From Penium margaritaceum (lineage: Eukaryota; Streptophyta; Zygnematophyceae; Desmidiales; Peniaceae), in the NCBI GenBank assembly GCA_023375785.1, contig SZWC01004841.1, positions 45,978 to 109,977 of the forward strand: a stretch of 64,000 nucleotides of DNA. Direction: 5' to 3'. Numbering within the stretch: position 1 is the stretch's first letter; every line of letters starts with the position of its first letter. A program made the position numbers and the translations under genes. The notes beneath the pieces were generated by a model, which was not told the origin of the DNA, made no database searches, and worked only from the letters and a program-made list of their open reading frames with translations. Positions 44,522-54,724 of the stretch are shown piece after piece.

Positions 44522-45656
44522 GTTGACGACGCGCTCCTACAAATCTGCTACATCGGATGCCGCGGGGACCACCTTGGTCTCCACGATGTAGAGACCGCCC
44601 TCGCGCTTCGCCTCCAGCACGACCTCGCCATCGTCGTCGATGCGCACCACTACGCCTTTCCTGCGGAAGAGCACCTCATACCCCTTGTCCGTCAAGCGGC
44701 TAACACTCAGGATGTCAGCCAGGCCGGGGACGTGCTCCACATCACGGATTGTGCACAGCTCCTTCTTACCGCCCACCACGACTTCCACCTCCACGTCGCC
44801 TTGGCCGGCCGCCGGCTCGACTTTGTCGTTTGCGACCACCATTGACTTGGAGGACTTCTCGTAGGTGACGAACCCCACCTTCTCGACTTGGGTGTGCTCC
44901 TCGGCCCCGGAATCCAGGCACCGCCTGTTGGCCTTCTTCAGGAAGTGGTTCTTGTTACCGTTGAGGAGCGACCGGCCCTTGCTGTTTTTGCCGCCGGTCT
45001 TCGCCTCCTCTGGGGACTCACGTGCCCAATGGCCCTCCTTGCCGCAATTGCGGCACGCACCTTTCTTGGCGCCCTTCTTGCTGCCGCCCTTTCCGCCACT
45101 TCCTCGGCCCCCGCTTCCGCCACCGCGCGTTTTGGTGACAAGGGCCGATGAGGAAGACGAGGACTCCCCGCAGCTCCTTCGCTGCGCCTTGTTGCGGATG
45201 TACTCTGCGACCGCACCATAGGTGAGCTTGTCCTCCGACCATCCTCCAAGGACGGTGATAAGTGGACCCCAACTGTCAGGTAGGGCCATGAGGAGGGCCA
45301 TCGCCTGCAGCTGCGTATCGATCTTCCACCCCACGACATTGCATTGCAAGGCGAGCGACTCGATCTGCTGCATGGCAGAGATTTTCCCAAGCTTCTGCTG
45401 CCAGGTTGCAGCCTTGGAAGTAGCCCCACTGCGACTCGGCTGTCCTGGACACTAGGAGCATGAGCGCCTCCGTGTTCTTCTTTTTGAAGGCCTGCTTCTC
45501 CGCGTCCGTAGCAGTCGCTTCTGTCAGCACATCCTTTCCCAACATGACATCCAGCAGCCCCTTATGCGAGAGGTGCAGTTCGAATTGCCACCTCCATAGC
45601 CCAAAACCCGGGCCATCCGCATACTTCTGAATGGGTTGCATCTCCTTCTGCAACAT
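44522..45656 (-). pseudogene. gag: Cop2c gag and protease
   Basis: Start at 45656 (MLQKEMQPIQKYADG), about 106 bp inside the primer site. LWRWQFELHLSHKGLLDVM, EALMLLVSRTAESQWGYFQG and AEAWENL precede a deletion of roughly 110 bp that removes the block present in Cop2a as CAIHQSKSLANK and shifts frame. The frame then runs 45373-44537: MQQIESLALQCNVVGWKIDTQ, SWGPLITVLGGWSEDKLTYGAV. The zinc knuckle reads CRNCGKEGHWARES, with the fourth Cys changed to Ser. The protease CLDSGAEEHTQVEKVGF and VEHVPGLADILSVSRLTDKGYEVLF follow. Confidence 0.9.
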
Positions 45657-45761
45657 GTGCGCAGCTGCTGCTCCGACGAGTTCTCAGAACTTCACGGCGA
45701 CGTCCAAGATGACGATCCCGTGCGCTGCGGAAGACGTGAACGTTGAAGGCATTCAGATCTG

Positions 45762-45775
45762 TGGGCCCATAACCA
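45762..45775 (-). other. Cop2c primer binding site (internal tRNA-iMet type)
   Basis: The minus strand reads TGGTTATGGGCCCA, 13 of 14 bases complementary to the tRNA-iMet anticodon arm, two bases from the 5' LTR end. Confidence 0.8.
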
Positions 45776-45777
45776 TT

Positions 45778-46774
45778 TGTCAAGATGAGATCCGCGTGTT
45801 GCGGTCCCGACGTTTGTCTGATTGTCTCTAGTGGTTCACGTCTACTGTTCTGGGCGAATCTGAGACTGAGCGTGAGCTTTCTGGTCGCCTCACGCTATGT
45901 GAGCAGGAATTTAGAGACAGTCAGTTTGCGAAGGGAATAACGTCGTTCTGCGTATGTTTTTTAACATCAACATGATCACAACATTTATAGGGCTAGTCAT
46001 GAGCTCTCCAACGCACTAAACGGCGCGTGATTTGGCCAAGCGTAGCTCAAGTTATGCTTGCCAAAGCGCAGGTCTCACCCACCACAGAAGCCTGACGCCG
46101 CCACTCGCCGTGGCGCCTTCGTTCACGTGCGAAGCGCCTTTCCCAAGGCGCATGTCCCATTGTACATGGTGTGGGGGTCCCCTGTACTGTTTCCACGCAC
46201 CCTACCCACTTTTGGGTCGTGTTTGGTGATGGGGTGTGACGAGATTTGAAACCTGTCCGCGGACCTGCAGTCAGAATTTTGACTAAGCCCCCGAGTAACA
46301 AAACGTACTACTGAGTTTCGGACGTCGAGCCAGGATTTTGGCTAAGTCCCTCAGTAACAACCTGCACTACTCGGTAGTGCAGGTTGGCACTCGGATCCGG
46401 TGGATGATCCGCCTGATCAGGCGGATCATCCACCGGACGCCTCGCCAGGCCTTTCGGAGCATTTTCTCCACATGGTATTTTTGTTACTCGGTCCGGTCGA
46501 TTATCGACCGGATTTCGAGTCGCAGCCGGCTCCCAGAGCCGCTGCGCATACCCCAACTTTGGAAAGCCATATCTCCCTAGATACTTGTCCGATTCCGGCG
46601 AAACAACTTGCACCGGATTCATGCACTCGTCAACTTTTAGGGGCAATCCTTCATTTTAGGATCCGAGCAAATTTCGAGTCGCCAGATCCGCCGGAGCGGA
46701 GTTTCTATTTTCTGGCAGCTCGTCAGCGCCTCCCGGCGCAGCACTTGGGCATGTAGAGGGGCAATTTTTCAACA
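45778..46774 (-). repeat. Cop2c 5' LTR
   Basis: 997 bp on the minus strand, starting TGTTGAAAAATTGCCCC and ending ATCTTGACA. It is nearly identical to the middle LTR outside the gap, implying recent activity. The 40-bp palindrome recurs at 46397-46436. Confidence 0.92.
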
Positions 46775-46779
46775 CAATG

Positions 46780-47500
46780 TCCAACTGAAAGGCTCTGGCG
46801 GCAATAGCTACCTCAGCTGCCATACACACTAAGAGCTGTTAGTGTATGACGTGGCTGTCGCACCTTCTCCACCGGCCTGCTCTACAGTAGGACTTTCTTC
46901 CTTCCCTTCTGTTCCGTCTGCTACAATTGCTGTTGCTCCTGCTACAGTTAGTGCGGCTGATGCTGCTAATGCTAGTAGTCAACACAATGACCCAATGAAC
47001 TAGGGTTGTTTTTCCTGCTGCTATTGCTCTGTTTCTAATCCTCTTGTTGCTATTGCTGCTGCTGCTGCTGCTGTTGCTAGTGCTGCTACTGCTGCTGCTG
47101 CTGCTGCTGCTGCTATTTTATTTTTTGCTATTGCTACTGCAAGTGCTGCTCCTCCCTATGATCCTGGCAGTTTCCACTGCCGCTGCTGTTACAAGGGCAG
47201 CCGGATGGAGCTGTTACGACTACCGTAGCTTTTGCTACCGATAATGCAGCCTAAGATGCGCCACAAACGCTTCTCATCATCGGAAAGAAGGCAATCATGA
47301 TGGGAGAATCTACCCAAAACAAATCGACAACATTCCACCTCCGGCTTTGCCTGAGGCCTACGTTATGGAAATCCTCAACTCAAGGCTTCCACGTCGTAAG
47401 GACCTGTACGCCCCAAATAGCCCAACCCAGTCCAACCCACATGCTTCCATTGCTGTTGTTGTCTATTGTATGGTTCGGTGAAGTGGCATTGTCTCATTAT
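46780..47500 (-). pseudogene. gag: Cop3 gag N-terminal region with CAG/CTG repeat
   Basis: This stretch lies between the Cop2c tandem and the Cop3 primer site, where the start of Cop3 gag is expected. An interrupted CTG repeat (47041-47135) would encode a poly-Ala tract on the minus strand (AAAAVAALATAAAAAAI). No conserved gag motif is visible, so the assignment is by position. Confidence 0.4.
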
Positions 47501-47513
47501 CGCTCTGATACCA
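47501..47513 (-). other. Cop3 primer binding site (tRNA-iMet 3' end)
   Basis: The minus strand reads TGGTATCAGAGCG directly after the LTR end ATTCCCTCA. This is the standard plant site complementary to the 3' end of initiator tRNA-Met, unlike the internal site of Cop1 and Cop2. Confidence 0.9.
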
Positions 47514-47660
47514 TGAGGGAATGAGAGGATCTCCATTAGCATTGTACTATGTGAGAGCACAAGGATTGAATACAACGCAAAAAACAGTCAAGATACAGAA
47601 AGAGCAAACTTTGAGAAAGAACCTAGAAAAAATGAAGGAACACAAGTATGGGGATGTACT

Positions 47661-48618
47661 TTTGTCAAAAAGCGGCCCCCGGGTGGAGGCAGTTCCAATG
47701 TACCCTGACAGGTTGTGCACTTGGTGTTCACAGCTTTCTGTTTTGTCTGCGGGTTCTGAGTCTAAGCATGAGCTTTCTGGTTGCCTCACGCTATGTTTGT
47801 GGCAGTTGTAAGACAGTCACTTTTGCAAAGGGAACAACGCAATTTTGCATTTGTTTTTCAAAATAGACATGATCTCAACATTTGTAGGGTTAGTCATGAG
47901 CTCTCCAACGCACCAAATGTTCATCGTAGCTCCTGCTATGTCAGTTAAAGCGGAGCACGCAAAACCAGCCGCTCAATCGGTGGCGCGCACCACGTCGCCC
48001 GCCGAGGTGCCCTCACACATCAAGGACCCATCAAAATGCCATTCCGGAGGCGCAGATGTCCCTACACGTAGTGGCGGTGTCTCTCGTGCCTTTGGGGTCT
48101 ATTTTGATGAGTTAATCATCGATTTTGGTGATATGGATTGATGTGGGTCGAAACCTTTTCGCGGACCTGCAGTCGGAATTTCGACCTAGTCCCCGAGGGA
48201 CAAATCGTACTACTGAGTTCCGGACACCGAGCCAGAGTTTTGGCAAAGTCCCTCAGTAACAAAGTGCACTACTAGAATCCGGCGGATCATTCACTGGATG
48301 CCTCGGCAGCCCTTTCAAAGAAAAATCCCCACATGGACATTTGTTACTCGGTCCAGTTGATTATTCACCGGCAGTCGATCCGACTCTAAGTGCAACCGCG
48401 CACATCCCAACTTCAGAAGCACATATCTTCCTCGTTACTTGTCCGATTCAGGTTAAACAACTTCCACCGGATTCAGAAACTTGTCAACTTTCAGTTTCTA
48501 TTCTTCATGTTAGGATCCAAGAAATCCTCAAGTTGTAACATCCAACTGCGAGGATTTTTCCTCTCTCTGGCGGCTCGTCGTCGCCTCCTGGCGCCGCACT
48601 TGGGCATGCAATATTTAA
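47661..48618 (-). repeat. Cop2 solo LTR inside the Cop3 LTR
   Basis: It matches the Cop2 LTR along its whole length in minus orientation (GAGCTTTCTGGTTGCCTCACG, CATCAAAATGCC, CGCCGCACTTGGGCATGC), with no internal region. The Cop3 3' LTR at 29340-29365 shows the unoccupied site. The flanks are roughly GTACT and GAACT, an imperfect 5-bp duplication. Confidence 0.85.
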
Positions 48619-48686
48619 GAACTCTAGCCCACATGCACGTGTAGAAACTCTCAATTCCAACCGATTGGTGGAAAATAGACTAACCT

Positions 48687-49197
48687 ATCAGAGTAATCCA
48701 TACATTTTACCAAAATAATTCTTTCCATTTGACCATTAAGAAATTAGTTGACTCTGCTCTTATGGACGAATCACTCTTAAATCTGAAAAAATTGGATTTC
48801 TCTATACACGGTTTGATGATGCGCAATTTCTTGCATGGACTGCGGGCAGAAAGCAAAACATACATGCTTTGCATGTAGTCTCACGTTGACTTGTGATGGT
48901 GGGGAGGGCAAGAGTGCATGTGCATGTGGTAGTGTACCAGTTTAAAAGCAAGTTTCATGAAGACCACTGAAGTGATCTCTGTGGTGCAACTTTGCTCTCA
49001 ACTTCTGAAGTTTTAAGGCTTGAAAACTGAAGTCTTAGGGAAAGACAAAGGAAGTGAATGGGCATTTGGACCAAAATCATGCAGCAAAGGAACCGAGGGG
49101 CGTTGGATGAAAGATGTCCACATTACAAGGGTAGAGATTGTAATCAGTTTTTACTGTCACTTTAACTCATGAAAAAAAATAGTCAAATGTAAGGGGT
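48687..49197. other. 511-bp segment present in only one Cop3 LTR
   Basis: It separates the block ending TAACCT from the block starting AGGTGCAGG, which are adjacent at 29414-29420. It has no clear terminal repeats, duplication or coding content. Either a small unknown insertion here or a deletion in the 3' LTR would explain it. Confidence 0.5.
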
Positions 49198-49298
49198 AGG
49201 TGCAGGCTCCAAAACAACAGCTAGTCAGAAGGTGGCATTTTTACGGTCTCCTTAGCTGTCAGCATGACAAATTAAAGGAAGGACCAAGTGCAGAAACA

Positions 49299-49634
49299 GA
49301 ACCTTTACGGAAATGGTGATAAACAGGTACAGAAAACACCACTGGGAAAGCTGGTCACTGAGGAAATTTCTGAGAGAACTTGAGGATACGCAAGCTAAGG
49401 TTGATGGTGTTGAAATAGCCATCGGGCATCCTGGCATTCCAGTGACTGAGTGGAGATAAGTGAAAATGACACTGGCCTACATCAGCTAACGCGTTTGGAT
49501 GTTGCCTATAAAAGGAGTAGAAGTTTTACTTCTCACAAGTACATGACTCCCTAAACTGCACTAGTGGATATCTCTGTCATTATCTTTGTGGCCCATCACA
49601 CCTATGAACCACCTATGTTCTGCTTGGCGTAACA
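49299..49634 (+). repeat. Gyp1c 5' LTR, right part
   Basis: It ends GCTTGGCGTAACA like the 3' LTR and carries a TATA box (TATAAAAGG, 49507-49515) about 120 bp before that end. The start of the LTR is not defined, because Cop3 abuts it and interior similarity to 61327-61904 is not evident by eye. Confidence 0.55.
49507..49515 (+). promoter_or_regulatory. TATA box of the Gyp1c LTR
   Basis: TATAAAAGG lies in the 5' LTR about 120 bp upstream of the primer site, the usual spacing for an LTR Pol II promoter. Confidence 0.55.
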
Positions 49635-49636
49635 CT

Positions 49637-49650
49637 TGGTATCAGGGTGC
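49637..49650 (+). other. Gyp1c primer binding site (tRNA-iMet 3' end type)
   Basis: TGGTATCAGGGTGC follows the LTR end after two bases and matches TGGTATCAGAGC in 10 of the first 12 positions. Confidence 0.8.
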
Positions 49651-49699
49651 AGCGGCGTCGGAAGAGCAATTCACGCATGAACTACGTGGTGACAACCTC

Positions 49700-50270
49700 G
49701 CACAAGTCTTCATTGTGTCTCCACCATTAAGAAGATCACAGACCGTGCGATGCCAATGAATAGAGTGAGCACACCCTGCAACAAGCAGCAGTCACTGGAA
49801 AACACTCCAGCGATCGAGAAATAGCAAAACGCAAACACCGACACTCTCCGGAATAACCTAAGAATAGCGGCAAAGTTCATGGCTAATGGTGCAACACCGA
49901 CAAACCCAATGACGAACTTGGTGATGGATCCCTGCAGCTTGCAGAATCCTTTGTCCCTGCCGCTGTCTGTCTCATTGACAACCTGCGCAATGGGAGGCAC
50001 CGGCCGACAGGCTCGAGATAACAAGGACCTCTCCCAAAACTTGTTTGACTGGAAAGCCTCAACACCCATTTTATCCAACAACTCAACGCGGCAATGGAGG
50101 AGCTTCACATTTCCCCTACGTGCAAAGCAGTGCTCACCGAGAGAAGTTTTAACTCTTGATTGAACTACATATTCAACTAGCATAACCTGAGCAGTTTGAC
50201 CCTGCAAACTGAAAGGGACCGACCGTCACAATGAGTACTTTACAGCCTGATCAACCGCTCATGCCATCAC
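49700..50270 (+). pseudogene. gag: Gyp1c gag, N-terminal part
   Basis: A 94-residue frame at 49879-50163 (MANGATPTNPMTNLVMD, MGGTGRQARDNKDLSQNL, RQWRSFTFPLRAKQCSPREV) matches Gyp1a at 3540-3725 and the start of Gyp1b gag. Leading sequence from 49700 is in other frames. The Cop2d insertion cuts it at 50270. Confidence 0.65.
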
Positions 50271-51238
50271 TGTTGAAGATTGCCCCTCTGCATGCCCAAG
50301 TCCGGCGACGGGAGGCGCAGCCGGGCCCCCAGAGAGAGGGAATTCATCATCATTTGATCTGGCGACTCAAGGATGGCTCAGATCCTAAAAAGGAGAATTG
50401 TCCCAAAAATTTGACAAGTCGCTGAATCCGGTGGAAGTTGTTTCATTGGAATTAGACTAGTAACGAGGGAGATATGGGCTTCCAACGTTTGGGTGTATGT
50501 GGCGGCTCTGGGAGCCAGCCGCGGTTTGACTTCCAGTGAATAATTGACTGGAACGATTAACAAAATGTCACCTCGGGATTTTGCTCAGGAGGAGCTGCTG
50601 AGGCGTCGGGTGGATGATCTGACGGATTTCAGGAGTGCAGTTTGTGAGGGATTTAGCCAAATCACAAGCTCGGAGTCCGAAACTCAGTAATGTACTTCGT
50701 TACTCGGGGACTGTCAAAATTCTGACTGCACGTCCGCGAAAAGGTTTCGAACCATATCAATCCCCATCACCAAACAGGATGATTAACTTATTGAAACAGA
50801 CCCCAAAGGCACGCGGGGCACCGCCGCTACACAGGGACATCTGCGCCTCCGCACTGGCGTTTTGATGGGTCCTTGATGTGTGAGGGCACCTCGGTGGGCA
50901 ACGTGGTGCGTGCCGCCGACTTAGCGGCTGATTTGGGATGCTGCGCTTTGGCTGACGGTGAGAGCTACGGTGATCTGAATCACATACAGTTTGGTGCATT
51001 GGAGAGCTCATGACTAGCCGCACAAGTGTTTATATCATGTCAATATTAAAAAACAAATGCAAAAATGCATTCTTCCCTTCGTAACAGTGACTGTCTCACA
51101 TTTGTCTTCAAATGCCAGAAACAGAGCGTGAGACCACCAGAAAGCTCACGCTTAGACTCATAACCACCCGCACAAAACTTAGCTGTGAACACACTAGACA
51201 CGACAGGCCACGTTGGAACTGCACCCTAGCTTCTGACA
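50271..51238 (+). repeat. Cop2d 5' LTR
   Basis: Starts TGTTGAAGATTGCCCC, ends CTTCTGACA, 968 bp. It is closely similar to 53775-54724 and to the Cop2a 3' LTR. Confidence 0.92.
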
Positions 51239-51240
51239 AA

Positions 51241-51254
51241 GGGTTATGGGCCAA
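51241..51254 (+). other. Cop2d primer binding site (internal tRNA-iMet type)
   Basis: GGGTTATGGGCCAA, 13 of 14 bases complementary to the tRNA-iMet anticodon arm, two bases after the LTR. Confidence 0.8.
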
Positions 51255-51363
51255 CGGCCCTGACCGGTCTAGAAATTGTTCACGGCTTTCTAGGCGAACG
51301 GGATCGTCGTCAAGGACAACATCACCGTCAAACTCTGTGGTCTCCTAGTTGAAGATTGCGCAA

Positions 51364-52500
51364 ATGGCACAGAAGGAGACGCAACCCATCCAAAAGTACG
51401 CAGGTGGCCTTGGCTACGGGCTATGGAGGTGGCACTTCGAGCTGCACCTCGCGCATAAGGGACTACAAGAGGTCATGAAAGGAACGGAAGTCCTCAACGA
51501 AGTGACAGCAACGGAAGCGCAGAAGGAGGTCTTCGCAAAGAAGAACATGGACGCGCTCATGCTGCTAGTGTTCGGGATGGCCGAATCGCAGTGGAGCTAC
51601 TTCCACGGCTGCAAGATGGTAGCCGAGGCTTGGCAAAAACTCTGTGCCATCCATTAATCTAAGTCGCTGGCAAACAAAATCTTCACAATGAATTGAATCG
51701 TCATGGTAAGAATTGAGGAGGGAGATGATGACATTACCGCCATGCAGCAGATCGAGTCGCTCTCCTCACAGTGTAATGACGTGGACTGGAAGATCGACAC
51801 ACAGCTGTAGGCGATGGCCCTCCTCATGGCCCTTCCCGACACTTCGAGCCCTCTCATTACAGTCTTGGGAGGATGGGCAGAGGACAAGCTCACCTATGGC
51901 GCATTCGCAGAGTACATCCACAATGAGGTGCAGCGATGGAGCTGCAGGGTGTCCTCATCGTCCTCATCAGCCCTCATCACCAAAACGCATGGTGGCGGAA
52001 GCGAGGCCAAAGGAGGTGGCGGACATGGCAGTGGCAAGAAGGGCGCCAAGAAGGTTGCGTGCCAAAATTACGGCAAGGAGGGCCACTGGGCCCGTGAGTG
52101 CACCAAGGAGGCAAAGGCTGGCAGCAAGGACGTCAAAGGCAAGAGTTTGCTCTTCAACGGCACTCAAAACCACTACCTCAAGAAGGCCAACCGGCGATGC
52201 CTTGACTCTGGAGCGGAGGAGCATACCCAGGTCGAGAAGGTCAGATTCATCAACTACACCAAGTCCAGCAAATCCATGGTGGTCGCAAACGACAAGGTCA
52301 AGCCGGCGGCTGGCCAAGGAGACGTGGACGTGGAGGTGGTTGTTGGTGGGAAGCCGGTGCAACGCGTCATCTAGGACGTGCAGCACGTACCTGGCTTGGC
52401 GTACATTCTAAGTGTCAGCCGCCTGACTCACAAGGGGTACAAGGTGCTCTTGAGGAGAAGAGGGGCAGTCCTGCAGAAGGAAGGTGGCAGCGAGCCCGTG
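51364..52500 (+). pseudogene. gag: Cop2d gag and protease
   Basis: A 102-residue open start (MAQKETQPIQKYAGGLGYGLWRW, 51364-51657) ends at a TAA. Further gag blocks lie in the next frames (MQQIESLSSQCNDVDW, LDTSSPLITVLGG-like). The CCHC knuckle CQNYGKEGHWAREC has Tyr in place of the second Cys. The protease reads CLDSGAEEHTQVEKVRFINY, with a TAG near 52371, then VQHVPGLAYILSVSRLTHKGY. The ATG at 51364 equals the gag start of Cop2a. Confidence 0.85.
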
Positions 52501-52533
52501 CTGGAGGCTAAGCGCGAGGGAGGCCTCTAAATT

Positions 52534-53755
52534 GTGGAGACAAGGGTGACCAGCGCGATGACAGACTCAGCAAACTTGCAGGAACGCATCATCAACCTGG
52601 CCAAAGGAGGGGGAGCTAATCTGGAGCTCTGGCACCGACAACTAGGGCATTCCTCACTCGCAGTCTTGAAGGAGATCGCGAAGCGTGAACTTGTACGCGG
52701 CCTCAACGTCGACGGTGCGGAAGAAGCCAAAGATGCAGCAAAGCACAGAAAGTACGAGCCTTGTATCTTGGGCAAGGTGTGGTGCAAGCCGTTCAACGAG
52801 AACGTAAATTGCGCCTCAAACCTGTTGGAGGTCGTGCACAGTGACATGTGCGGACCATTCAAGACAGGTTGAAAGAGCTCGCGCATTACTTTGTCACCTT
52901 CATAGATGACTAGAGCAAAAAATTCTACATATACTTCATGAAGCAGAATGGCGAGGTCCTGGACCGGCTGAAGGAGTATGTTGCTGCGGTGTAGAGGCGG
53001 ACCGACTGGAAGGTCAGAGTGCTACGAAGCCACAACGACGGAGAGTACGTGGGCTGTAGCGGGTGGATGAAGTAGCAGGGCATAAAATGGAAACAAACAA
53101 CACTGTATTCGCGTCAGTCAAATGGCGTGGTGGAGCGGGCAAACCAGACGCTACTGAACATGGTCGCGGAATTTTCGCCAAGCTTTTGGGCAGAGACTTT
53201 GCGTACAGCGAGCTACACAATCAACCTCACTCCTACAGCGGTGCTGAAGGGGAGGACCGGCTGGAAGACGCCACATGAGATTTGGAGCGGGCGCAAGCCA
53301 AGTGTGGCACACCTGAAAGTTTGGACGTTAAGACGGCCTTTCTCAATGGACGTTAAGATGGCCTTCCTCAATTGCAGCATAGATAAAGAGATATACATGG
53401 AGGTGTACAACTCCCCCAGTGTCTCCCATTGTGGCACACTGGAGGAGTTGGACGTGTCGCAGCAGGAGCCAGTGTTGCCGGACAACACCGGCTCAATCTC
53501 TCTTACCAACAACCGGATGCAGCACAGGAGGACAAAGCACATCAACGTGAGTTATCACTACGCATGGGACAAGGTTGAAAAGGGGCAGGTGGTGCTGCAA
53601 TACTATCGCACGCACAACATGCTTGCGGATTGCTTGACCAAGGAGCAACCCGTGGACCAACACGCATTGAGCGAGGCCAGACTTGGGATGACCAGCTATG
53701 ATGGGCTAGAGGGTGAAGAGGAGATAAGTGAGAGCAAGCAGGAGCAGCGGGCATG
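52534..53755 (+). pseudogene. pol: Cop2d integrase fused to the RNase H end
   Basis: The zinc region (LWHRQLGHSSLAVLKEIAKRE, CILGKVWCKPF) and core (VVHSDMCGPF, a degenerate second acid region, NGVVERANQ) end with KTPHEIWSGRKPSVAHLKV near 53320. It then joins short RT text (SMDVKMAFLNCSIDKEIYMEV, occurring twice in part at 53330-53400) and the RNase H end (TGSISLTNNRMQHRRTKHINVSYHYAWDKVEKGQ). About 2 kb is deleted relative to Cop2a. Confidence 0.85.
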
Positions 53756-53774
53756 GCAGGTGCAAGGGGGAGAA

Positions 53775-54724
53775 TGTTAAAGATTGCCCCTCTGCATGCC
53801 CAAGTGCGGCGACGGGAGGCGTCGTCGGGCCGCCAGAGAGAGGAAATTCCTCGTCGATTGATGTAGATATTTAAGGATCTCTTGGATCCTCAAATGGAGG
53901 AATGCCCCTAAAAGTTGACAAGTTGCTCAATCCGGTGGAAGTCGTTTCACTGGAATCGGACTAGTAACGAGGGAGATATGTGCTTCCAAAGTTGGGGTGT
54001 ACGCGGCGGCTCTTGGAGCCGGCCGCGGTTCGGCTTCCGGTGAATATCCTGGGGATTTGGCTCCGGAAGAGCTGCCGAGGCGTCCTGTGGATGATCCGCT
54101 GGATTTCAGGAGCGCAGTTTGTTACTGAGAGACTTAGCCAAAATCCTGGCTCAGAGTCCGAAACTCAGTAGTACAGTTTGTTACTCAGGAACTTGGTCAA
54201 AGTTCTGACTGCAGGTCCGCGAACAAGTTTCGAACCACATCAATCCCCATCATCAAACACAATTGTTAACTCATCAAAACAGACCCAAAGGCGCGAGGGG
54301 CTCCACCGCTACATGTAGGGACATCTGCGCCTCCGGAATTGTGTTTTGATGGGTCCTTGATGTGTGAGGGCACCTCGGCGGGCGACGTGGTGCGCGCCGT
54401 CAACTGAGCGGCTGATTTGGGGTGCTGCACTTTGGCTGACGTAGCGGGAGCTACGATGATCCAAATTGTGCACGGTTTGGTGCATTGGAAAGCTCATAAC
54501 TATCCCTACAAATTTTCAGATCAAGTACATGTTAAAAAATAAATGCAAAATCGCGTTCTTCCCTTCGCAAAAGTGACTGTCTCAGATTTGTTTTCAACAG
54601 CCAGAAACAGAGCGTGAGGCAACCAGAAATCTCACGCTTAGACTCAGAATCACCCGCACAAAACTTAGCCATGAACACAGTAGACCTGATGGGCCACGTT
54701 GGAACTGCACCCCAGTTTCTCACA
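53775..54724 (+). repeat. Cop2d 3' LTR
   Basis: Starts TGTTAAAGATTGCCCC after the polypurine tract GCAAGGGGGAGAA (53762-53774), ends TTTCTCACA, 950 bp, and is followed by the ATCAC duplication. Confidence 0.92.

Larger units (their letters stand above)
39836..46779 (-). mobile_element. Cop2c: tandem Cop2 structure flanked by CAATG
   Basis: Reading the minus strand from the right: CAATG (46775-46779), 5' LTR (45778-46774), internal region (41244-45777), LTR (40130-41243), a second primer site and about 265 bp of a second gag (39850-40113), then a 9-10 bp scrap identical to the LTR end (TGTCAGGAT on plus, 39841-39849) and CAATG again (39836-39840). It is thus a head-to-tail dimer LTR-internal-LTR-internal-LTR from which most of the second unit and the third LTR have been deleted. 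Confidence 0.85.
29179..49298 (-). mobile_element. Cop3: Ty1/copia element, multiply interrupted
   Basis: A minus-strand copia whose parts are spread over 20 kb: 3' LTR (29179-29512), RNase H and RT (29513-30960), linker and integrase (31000-32455), integrase N-terminus and protease (38216-38900), gag (38900-39835 and 46780-47500), primer site (47501-47513) and 5' LTR (47514-49298). Interruptions are the Gyp2/Cop2b block (32456-38215), the Cop2c tandem (39841-46774), a solo LTR (47661-48618) and a 511-bp segment (48687-49197). The coding parts read on in the right order across each interruption, which supports a single original element. Confidence 0.8.
47514..49298 (-). repeat. Cop3 5' LTR, interrupted twice
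   Basis: On the minus strand it starts TGTTTCTG (49298) and ends ATTCCCTCA (47514). Aligned blocks with the 3' LTR are separated by a Cop2 solo LTR (47661-48618) and by a 511-bp segment (48687-49197) that is absent from the 3' LTR. Confidence 0.75.
50271..54724 (+). mobile_element. Cop2d: Ty1/copia element with target duplication ATCAC
   Basis: A plus-strand copia with two LTRs (50271-51238 and 53775-54724), primer site, gag-pol remnant and polypurine tract. The target duplication ATCAC occurs at 50266-50270 and 54725-54729, inside Gyp1c gag. The pol has lost nearly all of RT and part of RNase H: integrase at 53330 joins sequence near the RNase H end. The element is 4.45 kb, against about 6.5 kb for Cop2a. 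Confidence 0.93.

Noticed and set aside
29174-49303. Target-site duplication for Cop3
   Set aside because: Flanks CAGGC and GAACC do not match, and Gyp1b does not resume on the right side, so a simple insertion cannot be shown.
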